A stretch of 40,646 nucleotides of DNA from an uncultured Ardenticatenia bacterium (GTDB lineage Bacteria > Chloroflexota > Anaerolineae > 4572-78 > NAK82). Every line of letters begins with the position of its first letter. The stretch's first letter is position 1. Below the pieces are notes generated by a model. The model saw only the letters and a program-made list of their open reading frames with translations. It searched no databases and was not told where the DNA came from. The position numbers and the translations under genes are program-made. Location: positions 1 through 40,646 of the forward strand of contig CAKZLO010000018.1 of assembly GCA_937127125.1 (NCBI GenBank). The letters run 5' to 3'. Shown piece by piece: positions 1-8,535 of this stretch.

Positions 1-15
1 ATCTGGTCGCCGGGG

Positions 16-80
16 CGGGTGGGGGGCGGGTACGGGCGCAATTTATTGCGCCCCTACGCACGGTTGCGGCGCGGATCCGG
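16..80 (-). repeat. Palindromic interspersed repeat, inverted partial copy
   Basis: On the minus strand this stretch matches the core of the 121-bp repeats at 8741-8861 and 9754-9874. Positions 30-57 form a near-perfect 28-nt palindrome (GTACGGGCGCAAT, two bases, ATTGCGCCCCTAC) with one mismatch. The copy is probably cut by the window edge or diverges before position 16. It sits just past the 3' end of the acyltransferase gene, so its hairpin could also act in transcript ending, but there is no T-run. Confidence 0.75.
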
Positions 81-84
81 TGGC

Positions 85-915
85 TCACGGCGCGGGTGCC
101 AGCAAACCCACCAGCGTCAGCAACGCGAAGAAGAACGGTTGATGCACCAGGTAGATGAGCAACGAGCGCTGCCCTAAACCCACCAGCAGCCGCACAATCG
201 CACACCCACCCCATTCTGGCAAGGGCCATCGTCGCACGCCACCCGGATAGGCCCATTGCCCCGCCGCCACTCCCAGCAACACCACCCCGAACCACGGCAG
301 CAGCGGGAAATAGTCGAGCTGCTGCAGCGCAACCGGTCGCCACCCCAGCCACAGCCACCCGGCATGCGCCGCTGGCATGCGGTTCAGCGCGACGCCGACC
401 AGAATCACGATCAGACCAGCGGCTGCACTGAACGAAAGGCGCCTCAGGAAAGGATAGGCCAGCAGGATGGATAGCCCGATCAGGTGCAGGATGCCAAAGA
501 GGATCCCAGGCCGCCCTACGACTGCCCAGCTGACCAGACTGATGACGAGGCCCCATCCCAGCACCTTCAGGCCGCGGATGAAGTAGGGTGCATAGGGCGG
601 CCGGGCACGCCCACGCGTCGCGCGGCGCGCATCGTCCAGCACCAGCGCCACACCGACCAGCAACAGGAACAGGATGGCCGACGTGCGCGCACAGATCAGC
701 CAGAAGCCACTCGTGAGCGCCACGCGCGCATACCCGAACCAGACCAGGTCGAAGGCGAAGTGGTAGATCACCATCAGCAAGATGGCCAGCCCGCGCAGCG
801 CGTCCACTTCCCAGTAGCGCGTCGCCGGCCGCCGATGCGCCAGGAGCAGGAATATGGCGGCCCGCTCCCACCACGGCGTCGGAGGCGCTTCCGCCGGCGA
901 GGATGGCGGTGCCAT
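85..915 (-). CDS. DUF1624 / HGSNAT-like membrane acyltransferase
   Basis: A 276-residue polytopic membrane protein of the heparan-alpha-glucosaminide N-acetyltransferase catalytic-like family (DUF1624). The family signature is seen at about residues 33-50 (RYWEVDALRGLAILLMVIYH), where the Arg-Gly and the Tyr-His after the first helix are typical. About seven hydrophobic segments follow, ending in a helix with LIYLVHQPFFF, also typical of membrane acyltransferases. Such proteins are thought to move acyl groups from the cytoplasm to sugars outside the membrane; the substrate here is unknown. The start lies 6 bases after the stop of the TerC-family gene, so the two are probably co-transcribed. 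The hydrophilic first 20 residues are proline-rich. Confidence 0.8.
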   Translation of the reverse strand: MAPPSSPAEAPPTPWWERAAIFLLLAHRRPATRYWEVDALRGLAILLMVIYHFAFDLVWFGYARVALTSGFWLICARTSAILFLLLVGVALVLDDARRATRGRARPPYAPYFIRGLKVLGWGLVISLVSWAVVGRPGILFGILHLIGLSILLAYPFLRRLSFSAAAGLIVILVGVALNRMPAAHAGWLWLGWRPVALQQLDYFPLLPWFGVVLLGVAAGQWAYPGGVRRWPLPEWGGCAIVRLLVGLGQRSLLIYLVHQPFFFALLTLVGLLAPAP

Positions 916-921
916 ATGGCC

Positions 922-1860
922 TCAGGGGGAATCTTTGCCTGGGTTGCTGCCCGGGGCGGCGCGGTGGCGGGGCAGGTAGGCGCGGAGCGTCTCCCGCGCA
1001 CCCGCCAGCTGCCGCGCAACCAGCTGGAAGGGCCACAGCAGCGGCTGCAGCACCCAGCTGATCAGCGCATCCAGGAGGCCCATGCCGTGAGCGATCCAGC
1101 GCCACAGCGGCGCCAGATGGTGCAGCCACGGCACACGCGCGTACAGCACACATAGCGCTAGCGTCGCCGCTGAGATGGCGAACTTCTCCCACGCCTCGAA
1201 GTGGATGTCCAGAAACTCGCTCAGCAGCAACTCCACCGCAATGTTGAAGACCACCAGATAGGCCGCCGTGACCAGGATGGGCTCGCGCCGGATCAGCCAG
1301 GTGAAGATGCCCGCGGCGAAGCGCATGGTGAGGATGCCCAACGCCACGCCCAGCATCACCACCCACAGGCGGTTGGAGAGCATCACCGCCGCCACCACGT
1401 TGTCCAGGCTGAACGCCAGGTCGGCTAGCTCGACGTTCAGCACCACCAGCCAGAATGAGGTTGTGCTGAGGGCTATGGTGCGGTGGCCGGGCTCTGGGGC
1501 CGTTTCCTCACGCCGGCCCAGATGCCCCAGCGCCAGGTGCAAGAGATAGGCCGCGCCGAGCAGCCGCAGGAACGGACTGCCGATCACCACACTCGCCAGC
1601 GCCAGCATCGATCCGCGTCCGATGTAAGCCCCCAACAACCCTACCTTCAGCGCAGCCATCTGTTGCATGCCGAGCAGTCGTTGGGTGGGCGCGCTCAGAA
1701 AGCGCAATGGCGCAGGATAGGGCACCGGCTGGTCATCCGGCAGCACCGAGACCATCGCACCCAGCACAGCCGCGTTGTCAAGGGAGAGGATGCCTTCCAA
1801 GAAGATGAGCTGGCTCACCACGGAAAGCACCCCCATCAGACTGCTCGTGTCTATGCGCAC
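922..1860 (-). CDS. TerC-family integral membrane protein
   Basis: A 312-residue membrane protein of the TerC family. The two hallmark acidic helices are visible: EGILSLDNAAVLGAMV near residue 22 and DLAFSLDNVVAAVMLSN near residue 146. Their Asp-Asn pairs are the conserved core of the internal repeat. Family members are linked to metal-ion handling, notably Mn2+ efflux at the cell membrane, and to tellurite resistance; the function here is inferred. The annotated start is GTG, but the nearest GGAG is only one base upstream. An internal ATG at 1836 (MGVLSVVSQ) would also give a complete family domain, so the start is uncertain. It is the first gene of a two-gene minus-strand unit with the acyltransferase. 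Confidence 0.85.
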   Translation of the reverse strand: MRIDTSSLMGVLSVVSQLIFLEGILSLDNAAVLGAMVSVLPDDQPVPYPAPLRFLSAPTQRLLGMQQMAALKVGLLGAYIGRGSMLALASVVIGSPFLRLLGAAYLLHLALGHLGRREETAPEPGHRTIALSTTSFWLVVLNVELADLAFSLDNVVAAVMLSNRLWVVMLGVALGILTMRFAAGIFTWLIRREPILVTAAYLVVFNIAVELLLSEFLDIHFEAWEKFAISAATLALCVLYARVPWLHHLAPLWRWIAHGMGLLDALISWVLQPLLWPFQLVARQLAGARETLRAYLPRHRAAPGSNPGKDSP

Positions 1861-2029
1861 ACTCCTTTTGCCGGCGATGTCACGGCCACAGACACCATAT
1901 ACCGGCTGATTTTACCTGTATCTGCCGCGATATGTCCAGTCAACTTATGGACTCCACCATGCCCGCTCGCGCTTATTGGCGCCATCGACCCGGGCAAGCC
2001 AGAACAAAAGACAAATCGTAGAAAAGCTC

Positions 2030-2058
2030 TTGACAGTGACCTCTCTCTTCCTTATAAT
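2030..2058 (+). promoter_or_regulatory. Consensus housekeeping sigma promoter
   Basis: TTGACA at 2030-2035 and TATAAT at 2053-2058 are separated by exactly 17 bases, a perfect match to the housekeeping sigma consensus. The transcript would start near 2065 and run through about 330 bases with no clear gene before the broken small ORF (2392) and the secreted propeller gene (2682). Confidence 0.85.
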
Positions 2059-2391
2059 AAGTATAGGTTTGCATTTCTCCCCCACGGCAGGACCTTGGCC
2101 GGGTTGTTGGAGGGAACACATTGGTTCACAGGACCCTCCACATATAGCTGTATCGTTCTACTTTGCGTGGGCGCTGCCGCCGCCCGGGAGGGTAGAAGAG
2201 AGCAATAGCGCACGATCGGCTGACAAGGTTGCCTGGCTGACCGCACTGCGTCCTGACCATTTTACCCCGCTGGGAATTCTCTCTTTCCCCTTGCCTGAAC
2301 TTGTTGCCTCCGGTGCCGCCTCCAGGTGATCCTGATATTTTGAACGGGTTTGCGGTCGTGGGTGCCGCGTTCATCGAAGGAGGGGGTGCCG
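2059..2391 (+). other. Long untranslated leader, no gene recognised
   Basis: This stretch lies between the strong promoter and the next ribosome binding site. It contains a small GC hairpin (GGGCG ... CGCCC near 2168-2184) and short reading frames without family features. I looked for RNase P, tmRNA, SRP RNA and common riboswitch motifs and saw none. It may be a 5' leader or an unrecognised small RNA. Confidence 0.35.
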
Positions 2392-2595
2392 ATGGTAGGA
2401 TAAAGGTTTGTCTCGCGCCGGCCTGCCCTCTTGTTGGCTGTGGTGCTGCCGGCAGTCTGGCTGATAGTGTTCATGGGAGTGCTGGGCAGCACGGGCGAGG
2501 TCACAGCGGCGCGCGTCATCTACGTCAAATGGATGCCCCTGGCCCCACGATGGCACCTCCGGGCGGTCTACCTACCGGTGGTGAGGAAGCAGTGA
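2392..2595 (+). pseudogene. Small secreted protein gene interrupted by TAA at codon 4
   Basis: A strong ribosome binding site (AAGGAGGG, about 2378-2385) sits at proper spacing before ATG 2392, but the frame reads M-V-G-stop (TAA at 2401-2403). The same frame then stays open to the TGA at 2593. It reads like a basic n-region (RFVSRR), a hydrophobic core (PALLLAVVLPAVWLIVF), a short linker and the tail YLPVVRKQ. That tail closely matches YLPVVRR at the end of the next gene. The simplest reading is a 67-residue secreted peptide gene disabled by a CAA-to-TAA type change. Readthrough, or initiation at TTG 2431, cannot be excluded. Function unknown. Confidence 0.45.
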
Positions 2596-2681
2596 GGGGC
2601 CGAATGCAAAGGATATAGGTTTCTTGGTTGCCAGCTGTTCGGGCGACATTGGGCCTTGCGAAAGGAGGCAAGGAGGCAAAG

Positions 2682-3899
2682 ATGAACTTTCGACTGATCA
2701 CAGCAATGCTGCTGGCCATGGGCATGGTATGCCTGCTGGGCGCGCTCGCCGCCGCCCAGACACCCGATCTCACCGCTCAGACATCCCCGCCGGGGCGCTG
2801 GGAGGCGGTCAGCCAGCCCGGCTTCGGCAACCCCAACGTGGAAGTGATTCTCGCTTTAGCGCCATTTGGTTCCCATCTCTACGCCGGCGTGCAGGATAGC
2901 GAAGACGGCGCCGACCTGTGGCGCAGCCTAGACGGACGCAACTGGGTGTCCGTTACCTCCAACGGCTTCGGTGACCCCGACAACATCGGCATCGAGCACA
3001 TGGCCACGTTCAGGGGCCAGCTCTACGCCGGCACCCTGATGCGTGATGACGTAGCCACCAAGAGTGCCCAAATCTGGCGCAGCCCCAGCGGCGCTGCCGG
3101 CAGCTGGACGCAGGTGACACCCTCCGGACTAGCTGCCACCCAGAAAGAGATCGGCCGGCTCGTCGTCTTCAAAGATCAACTGTATGCCACCACGTGGAGC
3201 TACACCGACACGGTCGGCTGTGAGGTGTGGCGCACCACCGGCGACAGCTCGGTCACGTGGACGCGTGTCGTCAGCAACGGTTTCGGTGATGCCGGCAACG
3301 TCGCCGTTATCAGCACGGAGGTGTTCAACGGCCAGCTCTACGCCGGCACCTTCAATTTCACCAGCGGTGGTGAGATCTGGCGCAGCCCCAGCGGCGCTGC
3401 CGGCAGCTGGACACAAGTCAATCCGGACGGCTTCGGCAACGCCAGCAACATAATTATCAGCGCGCTGGCCGTGTTCAACAACTACCTGTATGCCAGCACA
3501 CGAGCGACCGGAGGCACTGGCATCGGCATCCAGGTGTGGCGCTGTCAGACCTGCGACGGCAGCGACTGGAACAAGGTGGTGGACAACGGGTTCGGTGATG
3601 CGACCAACGCCCACGGCAGCGCTATGGAGGTGTACGGCAGCCACCTTTACCTCGTGGTTGGCAACCGCACCAACGGCCTGCAGGCCTGGCGCACAGCCAA
3701 CGGCATCGCCTGGGAGAACATCGGTCGCGATGGCCTGGTCGGAGCCGACAACAGGGATGTCTACTGGGACAATCCGCTGGCTGTCTTTGCCAATGGGCTG
3801 TTTGTCGGTACGATGGGTGACGTTTTCGGCCATACCAGTCGGGGCCAGGTGCTGCGCTATTGGCCCGCGGCGGCCTATCTGCCAGTGGTGCGCCGCTAG
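2682..3899 (+). CDS. Secreted beta-propeller-like repeat protein
   Basis: A 405-residue exported protein. The start at ATG 2682 is chosen because AGGAGG-rich sequence (about 2664-2678) precedes it and a signal peptide follows directly (MNFRLITAMLLAMGM ... ALAAAQ, cleavage near residue 25). The mature part is a series of about six repeats of roughly 50-60 residues. They follow the pattern W-x-x-V-x-x-x-GFGD-x-x-N ... LYAGT ... IWRS, suggesting a beta-propeller. No catalytic motif is seen. The C-terminus ends AAYLPVVRR, a short hydrophobic/basic tail like that of the broken gene just upstream. It may be a surface or secretion signal, which is inference. The gene is probably read from the promoter at 2030. 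Confidence 0.8.
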   Translation: MNFRLITAMLLAMGMVCLLGALAAAQTPDLTAQTSPPGRWEAVSQPGFGNPNVEVILALAPFGSHLYAGVQDSEDGADLWRSLDGRNWVSVTSNGFGDPDNIGIEHMATFRGQLYAGTLMRDDVATKSAQIWRSPSGAAGSWTQVTPSGLAATQKEIGRLVVFKDQLYATTWSYTDTVGCEVWRTTGDSSVTWTRVVSNGFGDAGNVAVISTEVFNGQLYAGTFNFTSGGEIWRSPSGAAGSWTQVNPDGFGNASNIIISALAVFNNYLYASTRATGGTGIGIQVWRCQTCDGSDWNKVVDNGFGDATNAHGSAMEVYGSHLYLVVGNRTNGLQAWRTANGIAWENIGRDGLVGADNRDVYWDNPLAVFANGLFVGTMGDVFGHTSRGQVLRYWPAAAYLPVVRR

Positions 3900-4005
3900 C
3901 GCCAATCGCTGGCGTGTGACTGTGGCTGCTTCAGAACAATTGTCCCGTCGCAGCAACTGCTCCTTTCAGCCGGACAGCGAGCGCGCAGACAGGACGGATG
4001 GACTA

Positions 4006-4034
4006 TTGCATCGCTGCAGGGGGTGTGTTATACT
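4006..4034 (+). promoter_or_regulatory. Promoter of the DUF4870 gene
   Basis: TTGCAT (4006-4011), a 17-base spacer and TATACT (4029-4034) form a good housekeeping-type promoter. It lies 70 bases before the ATG of the DUF4870 gene, in the gap after the propeller gene. Confidence 0.7.
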
Positions 4035-4104
4035 CGTTGACAAGCAATATCACCACCTTGTTGGATCGGTCGCACCCGCCATGTGAGCTGAAAGGAGAGG
4101 CGCA

Positions 4105-4425
4105 ATGGAAGAGATTACAGAAAACGACAAATTGATGGCAGCACTCTGTTACCCTATCGCTGTAGTGATGTCGATCATCATTTTGGTGACCGAGTCGATG
4201 AAAACGCGACCCTTCCAAAAATACCATGCGGTGCAGGCACTGGTGCTCTGGGCAGTGCTCTTCGTTGTGCTGTTGATCATCAGCTGCCTCACCTTCGGCC
4301 TTGGCTTCTTCCTCTACTTCATCGCATGGCTGGTGTTGCTGTGGCCGGCATACAAGGCGTACAAGGGCGAATATTTCGAAGTACCTGTGATCACCAACTT
4401 TATCAAGAAGCAGGGCTGGGTATAA
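4105..4425 (+). CDS. DUF4870 (Tic20-like) small membrane protein
   Basis: A 106-residue protein with the features of DUF4870 (PF09685): an N-terminal segment ENDKLMAALCYP, the central KTRPFQKYHAVQAL motif near residues 33-46, and three to four hydrophobic segments. The last ends in a short basic tail (KAYKGEYFEVPVI). Family function is unknown; it is a common small inner-membrane protein. GAAAGGAGAGG just upstream is a strong ribosome binding site. It has its own promoter at 4006, and the 146-base gap to recJ suggests recJ is not tightly coupled to it. Confidence 0.85.
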   Translation: MEEITENDKLMAALCYPIAVVMSIIILVTESMKTRPFQKYHAVQALVLWAVLFVVLLIISCLTFGLGFFLYFIAWLVLLWPAYKAYKGEYFEVPVITNFIKKQGWV

Positions 4426-4571
4426 CAGCTTAGCTCGCTTCAGCGCGCTGCAGTTGAGTCGGTCAGGGCAGGGTGACCGGTGCCCGCGCTGCACATCCAC
4501 ATCGCGAGGGCATCTGTCACCCTGTGTTGTGAGGATGGGTAATCTTTTGGATTGAGGTGTGGCGTTCGCCT

Positions 4572-6353
4572 ATGCCCAAGCGCTGGGTGTTACCTCCTAG
4601 GCTCTCTGAAGAACACTTCGCGCGCTTCCCAACGTTGCCTCGGCTATTGGTGCAGCTGTTGCACAATCGGGGGATTTGCGATCCGGATCAGATGGAACGC
4701 TTTCTGGAGTGCCAGCCTTTTGCGGATACCGATCCCTTTCAGTTGCGGGGGATGCCGCAGGCGGTGGAGCGTCTGCAGGCGGCCATCCGCGCCGGGGAGC
4801 TGATCGCCATCTTCGGTGACTACGATGCCGACGGGGTGACCGCTGCCGCGTTGTTGATGCAGGTGTTGCACGCCTTGGGCGCGCGCCTGCGTTCGTTTCC
4901 CTACCTCCCCGACCGCTTCGAAGAGGGCTATGGGCTGAACAAGGCTGCTTTGACGGCGCTCGCCGAGGAGGGCGTGCGGCTGGTGGTGACGGTGGATTGT
5001 GGCGCGCGTTCGGTGGAAGAGGCCTGCCACGCGCAGGCGCTCGGCCTCGATCTGATCATCACCGATCACCATATGCCGGGCGAGACGCTGCCACCAGCGG
5101 TGGCGCTGATCAACCCCAAGCAGCCGCAATGTCCCTATCCCTTCAAGCAGCTGGCCGGCGTGGGGCTGGCCTTCAAGCTGGCGCAGGCGCTGTTGCGCGC
5201 CGCAGAGCGACCGGTGGATGTGCGCGAGGAGGCCCTGTTGGATCTGGTCGCGCTGGGCACTGTGGCCGACATGGCGCCGCTGATGGATGAAAATCGTGCT
5301 CTGGTGGCAGCAGGCCTGAAGGTGCTCAACACGGCGCCACGTCTGGGCCTCCGTCAGCTGATGGCGCAGGCCGGGGTGAAACCGGGCACGGTGGAAGCCG
5401 ATACGATCGGCTATATCCTGGCACCGCGTCTCAACGCGGCGGGACGGCTGGAGAGCGCCTATACCGCCTTTGATCTGCTGGTCACCGCGGATGAGGCGCG
5501 CGCCGTTGCGCTCGCCGCACGGCTGGAGAGCCAGAATCGCGAGCGGCAGGCGCTCACCGATCAGATGTGGGAAAAGGCGCGCCAGGCTATCCTGGACGAC
5601 GGGGCCGGCCGCCTGCTCTATTTGATCACCGATCCCGACTTCAACGAGGGCATCGTCGGGCTGGTGGCCGCACGGCTGACGGAGGAGTTCCATCGCCCTA
5701 CGCTGGTGGCGCACCTGGGGGAGGAGGTGACGCGCGGATCGGCGCGCAGCATCCCCGAGTTGCACATCACGCGCGCGCTGGATGAGTGCGCGGCACTGCT
5801 GGAACGCTACGGCGGCCACTCCAGTGCGGCCGGCTTCACCGTGCGCACTGCCAACCTGGCCAGGCTGGAAGCGCAGTTGCTGGAGATCGCGGCGCGCGAG
5901 ATCGGCCTGTCCCTGCCCACGCCCACCCTGCACATCGACGCCCAGCTCAGCCTGCGAGCCATCCACCGGCGTGCCGTGGAGGATGTGCTGACGAGGCGCA
6001 TGGCAGGCCACGACGCACCCACGCACGCCACTGCCCAGCGCGGGTTGGAGGTGATGGAGGTTCTGAAGCGCTTGGCTCCCTTTGGGTGTGATAACCCCAA
6101 GCCGGTCTTCCTCACCCGCGGACTGGTGGTGCGCCGCAAACAGCTGGTGGGCAGCGAAGGTCGCCATCTCAAGCTGACGCTGCACGACGGCCAGCAGGAG
6201 TGGGAGGCGATCGGCTTCCGGCGCGCCAACCACCACGACGAGGTGGGCGAGCGGGTGGATGTCGCTTATCGCTTGGACACCGACGAGTACAATGGTCGCT
6301 GCTACCTACGGCTGGTGATCGAAGACCTGCGGCCGTCGCGGGGCGAGGGGTGA
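4572..6353 (+). CDS. recJ: Single-stranded-DNA-specific exonuclease RecJ
   Basis: A cytoplasmic 5'-3' single-strand exonuclease used in recombination and mismatch/base-excision repair. The DHH phosphoesterase motifs are all present: FGDYDADGVTAAALL (near residue 82), VTVDCG, ITDHHMPG, and LGTVADMAPL with its Asp. The DHHA1 part carries GRLESA, EGIVGLVAARL and YGGHSSAAGF, and an OB-fold-like tail follows. At 593 residues it is full length. ATG 4572 is chosen because MPKRWVLPP-type starts are usual for RecJ. An in-frame GTG at 4557 is the alternative, and GAGGTG at 4554-4559 fits only loosely. The repeat array begins just after the stop. Confidence 0.95.
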   Translation: MPKRWVLPPRLSEEHFARFPTLPRLLVQLLHNRGICDPDQMERFLECQPFADTDPFQLRGMPQAVERLQAAIRAGELIAIFGDYDADGVTAAALLMQVLHALGARLRSFPYLPDRFEEGYGLNKAALTALAEEGVRLVVTVDCGARSVEEACHAQALGLDLIITDHHMPGETLPPAVALINPKQPQCPYPFKQLAGVGLAFKLAQALLRAAERPVDVREEALLDLVALGTVADMAPLMDENRALVAAGLKVLNTAPRLGLRQLMAQAGVKPGTVEADTIGYILAPRLNAAGRLESAYTAFDLLVTADEARAVALAARLESQNRERQALTDQMWEKARQAILDDGAGRLLYLITDPDFNEGIVGLVAARLTEEFHRPTLVAHLGEEVTRGSARSIPELHITRALDECAALLERYGGHSSAAGFTVRTANLARLEAQLLEIAAREIGLSLPTPTLHIDAQLSLRAIHRRAVEDVLTRRMAGHDAPTHATAQRGLEVMEVLKRLAPFGCDNPKPVFLTRGLVVRRKQLVGSEGRHLKLTLHDGQQEWEAIGFRRANHHDEVGERVDVAYRLDTDEYNGRCYLRLVIEDLRPSRGEG

Positions 6354-6374
6354 GCCGTGTGGGCACGAGCAGCC

Positions 6375-6790
6375 GAATCCGAGCCGACGCGCGTGAGCAA
6401 GCGGCACGAACCGAGCCGACGCGCGTGAGCAAGCGGCACGAACCGAGCCGCGCGTGTCCGTAGGGGGCATTGCATTGCGCCTGCACACCGCTCCCTTACG
6501 GTCGCGGCTCGGATGAATTGAACCGAGCCGCGCGCGTGAGCAAGCGGCGATGTGGGAGTGGGGGCATCTTGATCCGAGCCACGCGTGTCCGTAGGGGGCA
6601 TTGCATTGCGCCTGCACACCGCTCCCTTACGGTCGCGGCTCGGATGAATTGAACCGAGCCGCGCGCGTGAGCCAGCGGCACGAACCGAGCCACGCGTGTC
6701 CGTAGGGGGCATTGCATTGTGCCCGCACACCGCTCCCTTACGGTCGCGGCTCGGATGAATTGAACCGAGCCGCGCGCGTGAGCCAGCGGC
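6375..6790 (+). repeat. Array of three 108-bp repeats plus two short partial units
   Basis: The recJ-pyrG gap holds three near-identical 108-bp units at 6441-6548, 6572-6679 and 6683-6790, separated by 23 and 3 bases. Two shorter tail-like units precede them (about 6375-6408 and 6409-6440). Each unit carries a degenerate GTAGGGGGCATTGC core and a perfect 9-bp inverted repeat, GCGGCTCGG ... CCGAGCCGC, with a 10-base loop (6504-6512 / 6523-6531 in the first unit). The CGGTCGCGGCTCGG part is the reverse complement of the outer motif in the repeats at 8741 and 9754, so the families are related. No protein is supported here. Confidence 0.85.
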
Positions 6791-6796
6791 CCAAAA

Positions 6797-6825
6797 CTGA
6801 CACGGTGCGAGTCAGGTGGTAATAT
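6797..6825 (+). promoter_or_regulatory. Probable pyrG promoter
   Basis: CTGACA (6797-6802), a 17-base spacer and TAATAT (6820-6825) preceded by TGG, as in an extended -10. It starts 7 bases after the last repeat unit and lies about 33 bases before the pyrG ATG. The match to consensus is moderate. Confidence 0.5.
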
Positions 6826-6857
6826 AACATCATAAGGTAACTGCAAAGGGTTTCTGG

Positions 6858-8522
6858 ATGGGTAAGAGTGTGACAACCAAGTATATCTTCTGCACGGGCG
6901 GTGTGGTCTCGTCGCTGGGCAAGGGAGTGACCGCCGCATCGTTGGGGCGCATCCTGAAAAGTCGCGGCCTCACCGTGGCGGTGCAAAAGCTGGATCCCTA
7001 TTTGAACGTGGATCCGGGCACCATGTCCCCCTACGAACACGGCGAGGTCTTCGTGCTGGAGGATGGTGCCGAGACCGATCTCGACCTAGGCGCCTACGAA
7101 CGTTTCATTGATGAAGATCTCACGCGCGCCAGCAACATGACCGCTGGCCAGGTGTATCAGCGGCTGATCGCCTCGGAACGGCGGGGCGCCTACCTGGGCA
7201 AGACCATCCAGGTCATCCCGCATGTCACCAACCTGATCAAGGATGGTGTGATGCAGGTGGCGCGCGAGAGCGGTGCCGAGGTGGTGATTGTCGAGGTGGG
7301 CGGCACGGTGGGCGACATCGAGAGCCAGCCCTTCCTGGAGGCGCTGCGGCAGATGCGCAAGGATGTCGGGCGCGAGAACACGCTCTACGTGCACATCACT
7401 TTGCTCCCCTACCTGGGCGCCACCGGTGAGCTCAAGACCAAGCCCACCCAACACAGCGTGCGCGAGTTGCGTAGTGTGGGCATCCAGCCAGATGTCATTG
7501 TGTGTCGTGCCGAGCGACCCATCACCGACGCCATCCGGGAGAAGATTGCCCTCTTCTGCGACGTGGACGAGCGAGCCGTGGTGCCCTTGCCCACGGTGGA
7601 GACGATCTACGAAGTACCCCTGCTGCTGGAGCAGGTGGGTCTGGGCGACTACGTGGTAGAGCGGCTGAACCTGCCCAATCGTCCGCCCGACCTGGAGGAG
7701 TGGCGGCAGCTGGTGGAGCAGATCAAGCGCCCTAAGCCGAACATTCGGGTGGCCATGGTGGGCAAGTATGTGGCGCTGCACGACGCCTACCTGAGCGTGT
7801 GCGAGGCGCTGCGCATGGCTGCGGTGCATTGCGGTTGCAATGCCGACATCGTGTGGATCAATTCCGAGGAGCTGGAACAGGGCAAGGCGCTGGACCTGCT
7901 CCAGACGGTGGATGGCATCGTGGTGCCGGGTGGCTTTGGTTACCGCGGCATCGAGGGCAAGGTGGTTGCGGCGCGTTATGCACGCGAGAACAAAGTGCCC
8001 TATCTAGGCCTTTGCCTGGGCATGCAGGTGATGACCATCGAGCTGGCGCGGCACGTCTTCGGCAGCGACGAGCCCAATTCCACCGAGTTCAACCCACACA
8101 CCAAGTATCCCGTGATCGATCTGATGAGCGAACAGCGCGGCGTCTCCGAGCTGGGCGGCACGATGCGCCTGGGCACCTATCCCTGCCGCCTGGTGGAGGG
8201 GACACTGGCGCACGCCGCGTATGGCACCGAGCTGGCATTTGAACGCCATCGCCACCGCTGGGAGCTGAACAACGTGTATCGCAAAGACCTGGCAGCCGGC
8301 GGCGTGGTCTTCTCCGGCCTCTCGCCCAACGGCCGGCTGGTGGAAATTGTCGAGTTGCGCGATCACCCCTTCATGCTGGGCACCCAGTTCCATCCCGAGT
8401 TCAAATCGCGGCCCACGCGGCCCCATCCGCTGTTCCTGGCCTTTGTGCGGGCGGTGCAGGCGCATGCGCGCGAGCGGGCAGCAGCGACGCCGATTTGTCA
8501 ACCGTCGCAACATGTGGTATAA
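6858..8522 (+). CDS. pyrG: CTP synthase
   Basis: Converts UTP to CTP with ATP and glutamine-derived ammonia in the cytosol, the last step of pyrimidine nucleotide synthesis. The N-terminal synthase domain shows FCTGGVVSSLGKGVTAASLG (P-loop, residues about 11-30) and DPYLNVDPGTMSPYEHGEVF. The C-terminal class I glutaminase domain shows GGFGYRG, the nucleophile Cys in YLGLCLGMQ, and the His/Glu pair in GTQFHPEF. At 554 residues it is the normal length. ATG 6858 follows AAAGGG at workable spacing. The stop codon TAA (8520-8522) lies inside the -10 box of the downstream tRNA promoter. Confidence 0.97.
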   Translation: MGKSVTTKYIFCTGGVVSSLGKGVTAASLGRILKSRGLTVAVQKLDPYLNVDPGTMSPYEHGEVFVLEDGAETDLDLGAYERFIDEDLTRASNMTAGQVYQRLIASERRGAYLGKTIQVIPHVTNLIKDGVMQVARESGAEVVIVEVGGTVGDIESQPFLEALRQMRKDVGRENTLYVHITLLPYLGATGELKTKPTQHSVRELRSVGIQPDVIVCRAERPITDAIREKIALFCDVDERAVVPLPTVETIYEVPLLLEQVGLGDYVVERLNLPNRPPDLEEWRQLVEQIKRPKPNIRVAMVGKYVALHDAYLSVCEALRMAAVHCGCNADIVWINSEELEQGKALDLLQTVDGIVVPGGFGYRGIEGKVVAARYARENKVPYLGLCLGMQVMTIELARHVFGSDEPNSTEFNPHTKYPVIDLMSEQRGVSELGGTMRLGTYPCRLVEGTLAHAAYGTELAFERHRHRWELNNVYRKDLAAGGVVFSGLSPNGRLVEIVELRDHPFMLGTQFHPEFKSRPTRPHPLFLAFVRAVQAHARERAAATPICQPSQHVV

Positions 8523-8523
8523 T
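8495..8523 (+). promoter_or_regulatory. tRNA-Gln promoter nested in the end of pyrG
   Basis: TTGTCA (8495-8500), 17 bases, then a perfect TATAAT (8518-8523). The -35 box is inside the last pyrG codons, and the pyrG stop TAA is part of the -10 box. Transcription would start about 5-8 bases before the tRNA. Confidence 0.75.
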
Positions 8524-8535
8524 AGCTTATGGCGA

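Noticed and set aside
4644-6236. Long open frame of 530 codons on the minus strand opposite recJ
   Set aside because: It is rich in Gln, His and Arg, has no family motif, and lies fully antisense to a clear recJ. GC-rich codon bias makes such shadow frames.
6375-6790. CRISPR array
   Set aside because: The units are 108 bp with spacers of 23 and 3 bases, contain hairpins related to interspersed repeats, and no cas gene is near.
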